Shown: piece by piece, positions 42,139 to 50,363 of the stretch
Numbering within the stretch: position 1 is the first letter of the stretch
How the letters are laid out: the number at the start of each line of letters is the position of its first letter
From: Actinomycetes bacterium
GTDB lineage: Bacteria; Planctomycetota; Phycisphaerae; JAACET01
DNA: 54,173 nt
Direction: 5' to 3'
Assembly: GCA_030614915.1 (NCBI GenBank)
Contig: JAUXAG010000016.1
Location: forward strand, 1-54,173
Notes under the pieces: model-generated
What the model saw: the letters and a program-made list of their open reading frames with translations, nothing else
Database searches by the model: none
What the model was told of the DNA's origin: nothing
Position numbers and translations under genes: made by a program

Positions 42139-43062
42139 TTAGATCCTCACCAGGCCAGCCTGCATAGCATATGGCGAGCCGCCCTTATTGACTGTAGCTT
42201 TGACGTAGTATGGCGTGTTGTAGGCCAAGCTGGCTGCACCCGAGAAGTAAAACACCCCATTGGCGCTGTCGGTCGTGTCGTCACCGAGGTCCACTACCTG
42301 AGCGTCCGTAGCTGCGTTCCATATTTCCACGTCGGTAATACTGGTAACGTCAGTCTGCCGTTGGCCGGACTCCTCCAGCCACAGCCCAAGCTTGGCCGTA
42401 GTGCCGTCGTAACTGGCCGAGAGCCCCAGTCGCTGCTCCGAATCAGCCGAATCAATCTGGTCGGACAGAGTCTTGAGGGTATCGCTATCAACTCCGCGAA
42501 CGTTACTCTCAGCGGCTGCCACCGTCGTACCGCCGGTTACATCGCTAGCCGAATGTGAGCTGCGAGATGAAACAGCAGCGTCCAGCTTGCTGAGTCGAGT
42601 TTCCGTACATACGCTCGCAAGAGCGGCCGAATCTGTGCCCCGCATGGCTTCGCCGGCCAACCCTTCCACCTCTGCTTTGATAGCTGTCAAACCGTCGGTG
42701 GCATCGTCGATCTTATCGACGTAGGCTTCGATGTCGTCAAGTTCAATTTCCGCAGAACCGTCCCAGATCATCTTGCCCGTGTCGCCGATCCGCTCATCAT
42801 CGGCCACAACAGGGTTTGCACCGGCCTGCTCGAATAAAACCACAGAATAAACCCCGGCAGCAATATCAGAATCAAACGTTCCGCGATACTGACCGGAATT
42901 CGTTGCAATTTCAGACAGGGCAATATCATAGTTATCGATGTTCGCTGCAACATAAGCCACGAAAGTATTTGTGGTAAGTTGCCAAACCTCTCCGGCAGCA
43001 TTAAAAACCAGGGCGTATAGCGTTGCCCCTGTATCAGATGTCGCTCGAATTTCATTGGCCAT
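42139..43062 (-). CDS. Phage tail-fibre/appendage-like protein
   Basis: 307 aa. N-terminal beta-sandwich (ATLYALVFNAAGEVWQLTTN, GQYRGTFDSDIAAGVYSVVL), then helical linker containing GEAMRGTDSAALASVCTETR, a wording common in phage tail proteins (RGTD.AALAS), then a C-terminal beta domain (YFSGAASLAYNTPYYVKATV). Start overlaps the previous stop by 1 base (TAATG). Confidence 0.55.
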   Translation of the reverse strand: MANEIRATSDTGATLYALVFNAAGEVWQLTTNTFVAYVAANIDNYDIALSEIATNSGQYRGTFDSDIAAGVYSVVLFEQAGANPVVADDERIGDTGKMIWDGSAEIELDDIEAYVDKIDDATDGLTAIKAEVEGLAGEAMRGTDSAALASVCTETRLSKLDAAVSSRSSHSASDVTGGTTVAAAESNVRGVDSDTLKTLSDQIDSADSEQRLGLSASYDGTTAKLGLWLEESGQRQTDVTSITDVEIWNAATDAQVVDLGDDTTDSANGVFYFSGAASLAYNTPYYVKATVNKGGSPYAMQAGLVRI

Positions 43063-43316
43063 TATGGTAACTCCTCAACCGTTATTCCCTTGGCAGCCTC
43101 AATAGCTTCTTTGAGCTTGGCATAAGTCGTCAGCAAAGCTGCACTATCATCGCCAAGTTCGGCCGCTATCGCTGCTCTGGTATGCTCTCTTACAAGATTG
43201 CGAATTTCCAATAACCTTATATCCGCAAGACCCACGACTTGAGCTATCTTTTCCCTGACCTCATTCGCCACGTCTGTGATTGTCGTTTGTTCTACTGGAA
43301 CATCTGTCAATGCCAT
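43062..43316 (-). CDS. Small helical phage protein (84 aa)
   Basis: Predicted mostly helical (TDVANEVREKIAQVVGLADI, LLTTYAKLKEAIEAAKGI). AGGAG precedes ATG 43316. Lies between the fibre and appendage genes; may be a chaperone or trimerisation partner. No family recognised. Confidence 0.55.
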   Translation of the reverse strand: MALTDVPVEQTTITDVANEVREKIAQVVGLADIRLLEIRNLVREHTRAAIAAELGDDSAALLTTYAKLKEAIEAAKGITVEELP

Positions 43317-43326
43317 CTTATTGCTC

Positions 43327-44367
43327 CTATGTATAACGGACTTCAGTTACATGGATTGTCACTACCCATCGAACCACATCGCTGCCACTCGTTGCATCTT
43401 GGACTTGAATACTCAGGGCTTCATTCGTATCATCAGCCACAGCCTGACAATCAAAGTCAGCATCGTCCTCATGTATCACCGTTACATTATGAGCATGAAG
43501 CGTAGTAGTATTGCCAATTCTCTCAATGCAGCCATTGACGAGATAGCTAAACACCTTACCGCAATCCTGCGTTGCTCCTATGACCTCCGCTCTGAATGTC
43601 CAAGCGCTATCCTCAGAAATCACTGGCCCGACGCTTGAGCTATCAATTCCTATCGTGTACCAGTTAGCATCAGAGTGAGTTATTTCCTTCCTGCAAACAA
43701 ACCTTCGGTATTGTGCAAGGCTGCCTGCTGCAAATCGGTCTCCACCTTGAGCAAACTCAAACTTCTGGTCTGCGCTGGCATACTGACCCATTACATGAGA
43801 AGCCCAACCACTTGCTGTATTGTGTTCTCCTTCCGCAACAGCACCTTCTGCGGAAGCTGTGTTAGCAACGCCAGCCAATGTAGCAGCCTTTTGTGCCGAA
43901 ACTGTGTTGTTCTGACCGCTCAATACAGCAGAATAGTTTTCTGAAGCTGTGTTAGCAGCGCCCCCAAGATTCCGAGTTCCTTGGCCTACCAAGCTATTTG
44001 CACAACCAGCAGAATCTCTATCGAGTTCAAGCCAATCGCTCCCGTCCCAAACCAATAATAGAGTTCCATATCTCCAGCCGCTTTTCCAATCGCTGCTGAG
44101 CTTGGTGTTGGCATTGTCTTTGATTAGCACCCCATTGTAGTTACCTTCGTCTACCACGATAATCTTCAGCAATTGTCCGGTCGTCATGCCATCAGCAATT
44201 GCGGTAGTGGCAGAGCTTGTCCGAATCAAACCGGGGCCGGTAATCGTTAGCAAGACTGCAGGCCTGTTGTTATGCTGTAAGGTATAGCCATCCCCACTTA
44301 TTGTCTGGGTAGCAGCATCTTTGATATTCCGAGCATCAATCATCGGCCGATCCATAGGTATCAGCAT
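43327..44367 (-). CDS. Phage fibre protein with trimeric-adhesin-like head repeats
   Basis: 346 aa. Residues 10-115 form a beta-rich attachment domain (TISGDGYTLQHNNRPAVLLT, GTLLLVWDGSDWLELDRDSA). Residues 130-200 contain repeats of about 14-15 residues (GAANTASENYSAVLSGQNNT, GVANTASAEGAVAEGEHNT, GWASHVMGQYASAD) that match the YadA/Hia head beta-roll. The C-terminal part is a jelly-roll-like domain. More AT-rich than other prophage genes, suggesting exchange of the receptor-binding module. GGAG lies 6 bases before ATG 44367. Confidence 0.65.
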   Translation of the reverse strand: MLIPMDRPMIDARNIKDAATQTISGDGYTLQHNNRPAVLLTITGPGLIRTSSATTAIADGMTTGQLLKIIVVDEGNYNGVLIKDNANTKLSSDWKSGWRYGTLLLVWDGSDWLELDRDSAGCANSLVGQGTRNLGGAANTASENYSAVLSGQNNTVSAQKAATLAGVANTASAEGAVAEGEHNTASGWASHVMGQYASADQKFEFAQGGDRFAAGSLAQYRRFVCRKEITHSDANWYTIGIDSSSVGPVISEDSAWTFRAEVIGATQDCGKVFSYLVNGCIERIGNTTTLHAHNVTVIHEDDADFDCQAVADDTNEALSIQVQDATSGSDVVRWVVTIHVTEVRYT

Positions 44368-44409
44368 TCCAAGCTCCCTGTTATCTGAATTTGAATTCTC
44401 TGTGAATTC

Positions 44410-45174
44410 CTACTTGCGTTGCCAGCTTCGACTGCGGGAGCTGGCCAAATAGTCGGCGCTGCCGTCCTGGTCCACATCGATCGACAGCAGCAGGTTGCCC
44501 ATGGCTTCGGCATAGCGGGATTGGAAGTAGTCACGCTGTTCGGCAAAGAGCGAATCGGACCGCTGCACATCGGCGCCCAAAGCCTGATAAAGCACGCACA
44601 GGGCTTGGGCATCTCGCAGGCAGTCCGGGTTGGCTACCCGGCGAAGATCCGGGTAGAGCTTGTTGCCAGCCTGCCACCAGGGAACAGACCCGTAGCCGCC
44701 CAGCTCTTCGGCAAAACGCCGAGAAACGGAATCGAGCACCACACTAACAGCCCAGGCGTGATACTCCGCCAGCCCGTAGGTCCCGTCGTAGCCGCTCAGT
44801 TGAGTGTAGTCGCGCCACCAGCGGCCCACATCCTCGTCAGTGGCCAGGGATACGTAGAGTACAACACCACTCTGATCCTCAACGTATTCCTCCCAGTCCA
44901 GTTGGCCCGAGATGCCCGAGGAGTTTTCCTCTGACAAATCAATCTCACCCAGGGCACCTGATTGGCCGGAAGCTACCTTGTCAGCCGACTGACAATCCGC
45001 CGACTTGTACAGCTCCACCAGATAAGTCGAGCCCGAATAGCTCAAATCCGCCCAGAGTCGGCCACGGTCGGTATTGCCGGTCGGCGTGGTCTTGATTCCC
45101 TCTAGCCACCAACTGTGGGTCAGTCCTGCCCCGCGGTCCTCGTAGCAGATTACTCGTTCGAATTTCGCTGACAT
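44410..45174 (-). CDS. Phage connector/neck-like protein (254 aa)
   Basis: N-terminal beta domain (GLTHSWWLEGIKTTPTGNTD, YLVELYKSADCQSADKVASG) followed by a helical C-terminal domain (DCLRDAQALCVLYQALGADV, YFQSRYAEAMGNLLLSIDVD). The C-terminal part looks like head-tail adaptor proteins. Start overlaps the end of the DUF115-like gene by 25 bases. Moderately sure it is structural; exact role uncertain. Confidence 0.5.
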   Translation of the reverse strand: MSAKFERVICYEDRGAGLTHSWWLEGIKTTPTGNTDRGRLWADLSYSGSTYLVELYKSADCQSADKVASGQSGALGEIDLSEENSSGISGQLDWEEYVEDQSGVVLYVSLATDEDVGRWWRDYTQLSGYDGTYGLAEYHAWAVSVVLDSVSRRFAEELGGYGSVPWWQAGNKLYPDLRRVANPDCLRDAQALCVLYQALGADVQRSDSLFAEQRDYFQSRYAEAMGNLLLSIDVDQDGSADYLASSRSRSWQRK

Positions 45175-45974
45175 CGTTTGCTCCGTTTTGCTGTTTTTCT
45201 TGCCGAGCTGCCCTTTGGGCTCCGCTTGGCCCGTGCCGATCTCGATTTGCCCGCCAACAACTGCTCCAACCCCAGTAGCTCAAAACATTTCACCGCACTG
45301 AGTGGGTTGGCATTGACTACCGTAGTGCCCAGCTTTTTGGCCAGGGCTGCCAAGTGAGAGAAGTTGCCCACCGCATGTTCTTTGCCATAGGGTATGTCAG
45401 AGTTGTCCGTCTTGCGCCCGGCAGCGTGAACATTGGCCCGATAGTCCACACCCAAAAGTACGATGGGATTACAACCCATAATCAGGGCCAAATTTAGCCC
45501 TGCATGTACACTTGAACCGTTCCAGTACAATCCGTCTTCCATTCTCTTGGTGGGTACTGTCGATCGCATTACGCCGATAGCCGGGATCGAAACTTTCTGT
45601 CCCAGGTGAGTGAACTTGAAGCCGGCCTTGCTGGTGCGGATGCACTCGAACTCTTCTTCCAGTCCGCCGTCCAGGAACAACAGAAATTTCACGTCGTGGA
45701 CCGCGGGCACGTCGTTCACGCCGATGGTAATATCTTCGTCGATCTGCGCCCATTGACTCGGCGTAATTTCGTTCAGGCTCGGACCACAGCCCATCACCCA
45801 GGCTCGTTTGCCCGCGTACATACCGTTGAAATCCGGCAAGGCATCCAGATAAACGTAGCTGGCTCGATTAGCTGCCAACAACTGATCAGCCTGATCGTCG
45901 GGAAGCTCCTGCACCCCGATAGGCACCGGGACTCCTTGCAACAACGAATATTGCCTGACGTAAAGAGTTTTCAT
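45150..45974 (-). CDS. DUF115/MptE-like (6-hydroxymethylpterin pyrophosphokinase-fold) protein in prophage
   Basis: 274 aa from ATG 45974 (MKTLYVRQYSLLQGVPVPIG); the longer frame to 46061 overlaps the capsid gene and is rejected. Domain text GKRAWVMGCGPSLNEITPSQ, ITIGVNDVPAVHDVKFLLFL and ALIMGCNPIVLLGVDYRANV matches DUF115 proteins, which occur with motility-accessory/sialic acid genes and in phages. The C-terminus is a strongly basic tail (KSRSARAKRSPKGSSARKTA). Possibly sugar-nucleotide or pyrophosphate chemistry on virion or host glycans (inference). Confidence 0.7.
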   Translation of the reverse strand: MKTLYVRQYSLLQGVPVPIGVQELPDDQADQLLAANRASYVYLDALPDFNGMYAGKRAWVMGCGPSLNEITPSQWAQIDEDITIGVNDVPAVHDVKFLLFLDGGLEEEFECIRTSKAGFKFTHLGQKVSIPAIGVMRSTVPTKRMEDGLYWNGSSVHAGLNLALIMGCNPIVLLGVDYRANVHAAGRKTDNSDIPYGKEHAVGNFSHLAALAKKLGTTVVNANPLSAVKCFELLGLEQLLAGKSRSARAKRSPKGSSARKTAKRSKRCQRNSNE

Positions 45975-46041
45975 CGACAATCTACCTTTGCTTGCGGGCA
46001 CCGGGGGGCCGAATGGCCCCCCAGTTGAATCACACCGGTTG

Positions 46042-47058
46042 TTAGCTGTTAGCGCCCACACTGGAGACAGTGTAAACTTTGTGCAGCGACTCAGGCCGAA
46101 TCGCCCCGTAACCGATCAAGGCGTACCAACCCAGCGGGAAGAACCGCTTGAGCGTATCGGTGATCGGCCCAACCACCAGTTGAGCGTCAACCCCGACGGC
46201 CTTGCCGATGGCGTCGGCACCTACAAAGTAGTTGGTGTACACGTCGTAAGTATTACCCACTGAAGTGGAAACCGCAGTGCCGGCCGTCTGGTCAGCCTGA
46301 AGCTGACAGTTGGTCGAATCGATAAACCTAAAGCCCTCGAACATGCCCACCTCACCGGTGAACAGCCCATTGTCCAGCGAATCCTTGTACTCCAAGGCGT
46401 TCCGCCAAGACCCCGAGCCGGTCTCAGTCTTCAGGTCGTGCAGGCAGTGCGGATGACTGACCGCCACGTAGGCATTGCCGCCTTCGGGGCCCTCATAGAA
46501 GGGCACGTCGGCCGAACGCAAGGTAGTAAATGTCTTCCTTACCATTGCCGCTGAGAGTGTGTCTTCGTCGGGAATGGTATTGATAGCCGTGCGGTCGGCG
46601 CCGAAGGTGATGTAATCTGCACCGGCCTCAGCATCAAACGCTGCCCGGGCAATCAGGTCCAGTGACTGCTTCATGTTCTGAGCAATCACAGCCGCCTTGG
46701 CCCGATCCACGTCGATGTAGCTCAGAGCCTCCAGAGGCAGCGTAGTAATCACCGCCCGGCCGTATTCGCTCACGCTGACCGTCTTCTGCGTTTCGGTCAT
46801 GCCCACGGCGTCAATGTCGGAGGTCTCCGTCAGGGCTGTGGTTGCCGCGACAAGGGCCTGGAAGATGGTAAAGCTGGCCGTATCCCCCCGGCGGGGGGCC
46901 CGGCCGACGTTGACCCGCTGAGCTTGGGCCAGGGCGTCAAAAATCGGCTGCGGTTTGAACTGCAGTCGAATGTACTCGTTGTAGGCGGTCTGCACGATGT
47001 CGGTCATGGAGCCGGCCGTGCTGCCCGATCCGCCCGAATATGTGTAAGTGTGTGCCAT
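46042..47058 (-). CDS. N4-gp56 family major capsid protein
   Basis: 338 aa. HK97-fold capsid subunit of the N4 gp56 type: SMTDIVQTAYNEYIRLQFKP, RVNVGRAPRRGDTASFTIFQ, LTETSDIDAVGMTETQKTVS, VSEYGRAVITTLPLEALSYI, GNAYVAVSHPHCLHDLKTET and GNTYDVYTNYFVGADAIGKA. The scaffold gene lies 23 bases upstream. High confidence in role from both sequence and context. Confidence 0.9.
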   Translation of the reverse strand: MAHTYTYSGGSGSTAGSMTDIVQTAYNEYIRLQFKPQPIFDALAQAQRVNVGRAPRRGDTASFTIFQALVAATTALTETSDIDAVGMTETQKTVSVSEYGRAVITTLPLEALSYIDVDRAKAAVIAQNMKQSLDLIARAAFDAEAGADYITFGADRTAINTIPDEDTLSAAMVRKTFTTLRSADVPFYEGPEGGNAYVAVSHPHCLHDLKTETGSGSWRNALEYKDSLDNGLFTGEVGMFEGFRFIDSTNCQLQADQTAGTAVSTSVGNTYDVYTNYFVGADAIGKAVGVDAQLVVGPITDTLKRFFPLGWYALIGYGAIRPESLHKVYTVSSVGANS

Positions 47059-47081
47059 CTGTTTCTATACTCCTTCCTTAG

Positions 47082-47888
47082 TCATGATTGCCTGTTGAAG
47101 GCTTTTACGATTGCTTCGAACTCTTCCCGGTTGCGAGCTCTTTGCAGGCGCCGCTGCATGCTGGCCAAATCCAGGGGTCCCGGCTCAGCCGAGATCACCC
47201 CGGCGCCGGACCCACCGGCTGCCGGTGCCTTCAGCAGGAAGGCATTTTCCGCCCGGGCTAGATACCGCCCCAGCCCCTCCTCCACCGAAACGGGCCTGTG
47301 CGTATCCGGGTCTCGCAGCACTTGACCGTTGTCGTCCAGAACCACGGCTTGGTATTCGCCGTCCTGGTCGCGATCGACCTTCACGTGCGGCCCGAAGAGC
47401 CTGGCCACCGCCTGGGCGTTGGCAACGTTGGCCCGCTCGGCCGCGGTGATGATCTGGTTGTCACGCAGTAGCTGCTCGATGTAGTGCTGCTGAGTCGTCA
47501 TCGTAGCTTCGCGCTGGTCCAGCTCCTGTTGATGAGCCCGGACCAATTCGCTGCGCTCCTTTTCGAGATTTTCCTGAGCCGCAGCCAAATCGATCTCGGC
47601 CTGCTCATATGCCTCGAGCCACTTGCCGTAGGCCTCCAGATCTTGCGGCGCCGGCATCTGCTCCTTGAGCTGCTCGAGTTCCGCCGTGAGGCCCTTGCTC
47701 CGCTGCTTCCAATGCTCGCGCTCGCGGACCACCTCGGCCACAGCCTGGCGATGCTCGTCGCGGGAAATACGATCCCGATCGTTACCTCGATCGGTTTGCT
47801 CATTGCCTTGAGCCTGCAGGCTGGACGAATTCTCCTCGGCCGCCTGCTCACCTTGAGCGTTGCCTTGCTCGCTGGTAGTTTGGGTCAT
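47082..47888 (-). CDS. Phage scaffolding protein
   Basis: 268 aa, no signal peptide, Gln/Glu-rich. Long coiled coil at about 45-145 (REREHWKQRSKGLTAELEQL, LEKERSELVRAHQQELDQRE), then an acidic linker and a short helical C-terminus (ASMQRRLQRARNREEFEAIV) of the kind that docks capsid. AAAGGA precedes ATG 47888. Position directly before the capsid gene is typical. Confidence 0.85.
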   Translation of the reverse strand: MTQTTSEQGNAQGEQAAEENSSSLQAQGNEQTDRGNDRDRISRDEHRQAVAEVVREREHWKQRSKGLTAELEQLKEQMPAPQDLEAYGKWLEAYEQAEIDLAAAQENLEKERSELVRAHQQELDQREATMTTQQHYIEQLLRDNQIITAAERANVANAQAVARLFGPHVKVDRDQDGEYQAVVLDDNGQVLRDPDTHRPVSVEEGLGRYLARAENAFLLKAPAAGGSGAGVISAEPGPLDLASMQRRLQRARNREEFEAIVKAFNRQS

Positions 47889-47916
47889 TGTGATCCTTTC
47901 CTTTTTGAAATCCTGT

Positions 47917-48909
47917 TCATGCCGCTGCCGAAATCTTCCTGGCCGAGGCTAATAATGGCTCGTATCCCCGGCGAATCAAATCGACAGGCGACCAGCATTG
48001 TTCCATCCAAGCTCTGCCGGCCAAACCTCGTCGGGTCAGCTCAGCCGGTCCGGCATCGACCAACTCCGTCAGCTTCGACGAGAGTCCATCAAGCCGGCTG
48101 ATTACAAAGGGAGGCTCCGCTCCGCCGGCGCAATGCTTGACCGCATCCAGGCTCAGCCGATCCGCCGCGTTGACAACCACCGTTCCCAACGCCAAACCTT
48201 CCAACGAGCTGCGGTGGTACGATCCAGTCACGCACTCGTCGATGACAATGTGTGCCTGGCGCTTGCGAGCCAGACATTCCTTCAGACCACAGCCGGTGAT
48301 TACGTCCACCTCCACATCGGCCCGCCTGGCCAGCCGGGCCAGAATGCTCAGCGTCGCCTGATAACCTTTGTTGTCCCAGAAGCCCGGAGCTTTGCGATCG
48401 AAGCAAGCCGAATCATTGCTTGGTGCATAGGCGATTCGCACTTTGGCTTCTCGGGCCCTGTCCGCCTTGGCCGGTTGATAGCCCGCCTCATCGAGCGGAA
48501 TCAAATTGGCCACCAACAGGTATTGCCCGCCATACAAGCGAGGCTGATACTGACCCAACACCGCCGCCGGGGCCCCTTGCCGTTCGAGCGTCCGATCCAC
48601 GCGGCTCGGCTGAGAGTGATACACCACACAAACTTGTTTTTGCCCAACCGCCTGCCGGAACCACCTTGCCCGTGCTGGTCCGCCATTGTGAGCCACGATA
48701 ACATCCGCCTTTTCCAGCAGTTCGTCTCGCAGCCCGGCCTGGGCCGGATGGACGTCGCAGCCAAAATCCCGCCCGTCCGAGTATCTTCCGCCGGCAATGC
48801 AGCGGCTCTGGTAACCGCACTTGGCCAAGAGCCGACTGGTAATCAGGGGACTTCCAGCCAGGGGAGTTGCCGAGACGTGTACGATTAGCCGTGACTGTTT
48901 ATCAATCAT
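47917..48909 (-). CDS. Glycosyltransferase-like protein (GT4/GT-B type) within the head module
   Basis: 330 aa from ATG 48909, overlapping the portal stop by 8 bases. N-terminal Rossmann-like half: RLIVHVSATPLAGSPLITSR, LLAKCGYQSRCIAGGRYSDG, ADVIVAHNGGPARARWFRQA. C-terminal half: VRIAYAPSNDSACFDRKAPG, VEVDVITGCGLKECLARKRQ, AHIVIDECVTGSYHRSSLEG and LALGTVVVNAADRL, matching the GT4 donor-binding E-x7-E area (SLEGLALG). It may modify capsid or host glycans. Unusual between portal and scaffold. Confidence 0.75.
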   Translation of the reverse strand: MIDKQSRLIVHVSATPLAGSPLITSRLLAKCGYQSRCIAGGRYSDGRDFGCDVHPAQAGLRDELLEKADVIVAHNGGPARARWFRQAVGQKQVCVVYHSQPSRVDRTLERQGAPAAVLGQYQPRLYGGQYLLVANLIPLDEAGYQPAKADRAREAKVRIAYAPSNDSACFDRKAPGFWDNKGYQATLSILARLARRADVEVDVITGCGLKECLARKRQAHIVIDECVTGSYHRSSLEGLALGTVVVNAADRLSLDAVKHCAGGAEPPFVISRLDGLSSKLTELVDAGPAELTRRGLAGRAWMEQCWSPVDLIRRGYEPLLASARKISAAA

Positions 48910-50323
48910 CGCCGCCGGGCTCACTGGCCTGGTCCACCTGGGTTACGGCTTCATCGAGGTAGGGCGATCCTTGAGGAAGGACCCGCTGGATGAATCCGAT
49001 AAGCAGGGCCTTGATCGCTGCCGGACTGGCCCCGCCAATCGTCCGCATAGCCTTGCTCAGCGTCTGGGCCGCATCACCCAGCGACTCCAGGGCGTAGTCC
49101 CGGTGATAAGTAATGCCTATACCCAACTCGTTGGGATTGACGGGTTGGCCCTTTGTCCACCCAGCCACCATGGCCGCCACCCGCAGCTCGAAACGCTCCA
49201 GGGCGTTAGCCATATCCGACAGCTCGTTGAACAACTCCAGTCTTTCGACCAAGGCCTGTATACCGCTGTGAATCCGCAGAGACTCTCGACTCTGGCCCAA
49301 GAGCAGCTTACCCTCGGTCAAGACAAAACCTACGGCCTCACGGACCCGCTGCATCTTGGCTCGGATGTGATCCACCGAGCCGACGATAAAATCAGGGGCG
49401 TGCTTGGCCTCGGCATCGAAGGCCAAAACCGTATTGGGACCCAGCCGAGTTGGCAGCTCATCCTTGGGGCTTCGCCGCGGATAACGCAACATGCCCACGT
49501 TGTACAGTTCGTCGGTTTGAATCAGGCTGACGGTGTTGAGAATATCTTGCGTGTTAGCCACGGACGTCTTGAGAAGGCTCACGCCCACCCGCGGATAACG
49601 CTTGGAACGCTGGAAATACAGAGGCACGATGGGCACGGTTCCCAGTGGGTTATCATCGCCGGCCAATAATCCGCCCTCGTCGTCGAAACGCTCCCAACGG
49701 TGGCTGAGCCACTGCAAGTAAGTATCCATTTGTTCGTGTTGTTGGTCGTTCGGGTCTGCCGAGCCGACAACCGACTCGCGGATGCGCACCCAGAGGTAGT
49801 GCCCGCGGCTATCCAGGGCCCAGTCGGTGATATCCAGCGGCGTCAGCAGCACCACATAGGGACGCAGGTTCAGACCCTGCCGCTGCTCCTGGGTGAGCGG
49901 CCTGACTCCCTCCGGCGTGGTGGGCACATCAAAGAGCATTTCCGACCATCCAAATATGTAGGCGTTGGGCACCACTTGTTCCCGCAGGAAGTCGGTCCAG
50001 TTCGTGCCGTTGCGATCGCAGTTGCCGTAGAAATCCGCCAGTTCCCGACGATAGGGGCTGGCCTCGATGTGCCGCGTCGGCCGGCGGGCGAACAAATAAT
50101 TCTTGCGGATGCTCACCAGCAGCGGGCAAAGGTTGTAGACCGTGGCCCTGGCCTTGCGATTGACCCAGGCGTCGGCCGGCTCGGACTCGAACTGCTGCAG
50201 GTAGGCCCCGCGACGCAGGTCGGCCAAGTCGAGCTCGGCAAAATCCAGGTACGCTCGCCAGATATCCTCGTAAGCCAGGTACAGCGGATGCCGCACTGTC
50301 GGGTCAAACTTCTTATTCAACAT
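48902..50323 (-). CDS. Phage portal protein
   Basis: 473 aa. Portal-type pattern: NRKARATVYNLCPLLVSIRK, NYLFARRPTRHIEASPYRRE, WSEMLFDVPTTPEG, TPLDITDWALDSRGHYLWVR, VPIVPLYFQRSKRYPRVGVS, SLLKTSVANTQDILNTVSLI and long helices after 330 (LRIHSGIQALVERLELFNEL). It forms the dodecameric DNA gate. GAGG precedes ATG 50323. Located after terL as usual. Confidence 0.85.
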   Translation of the reverse strand: MLNKKFDPTVRHPLYLAYEDIWRAYLDFAELDLADLRRGAYLQQFESEPADAWVNRKARATVYNLCPLLVSIRKNYLFARRPTRHIEASPYRRELADFYGNCDRNGTNWTDFLREQVVPNAYIFGWSEMLFDVPTTPEGVRPLTQEQRQGLNLRPYVVLLTPLDITDWALDSRGHYLWVRIRESVVGSADPNDQQHEQMDTYLQWLSHRWERFDDEGGLLAGDDNPLGTVPIVPLYFQRSKRYPRVGVSLLKTSVANTQDILNTVSLIQTDELYNVGMLRYPRRSPKDELPTRLGPNTVLAFDAEAKHAPDFIVGSVDHIRAKMQRVREAVGFVLTEGKLLLGQSRESLRIHSGIQALVERLELFNELSDMANALERFELRVAAMVAGWTKGQPVNPNELGIGITYHRDYALESLGDAAQTLSKAMRTIGGASPAAIKALLIGFIQRVLPQGSPYLDEAVTQVDQASEPGGDD

Positions 50324-50363
50324 GTGTCTGAATCCTCATTGCTTTCGGTGCAGTAATTTGAAT

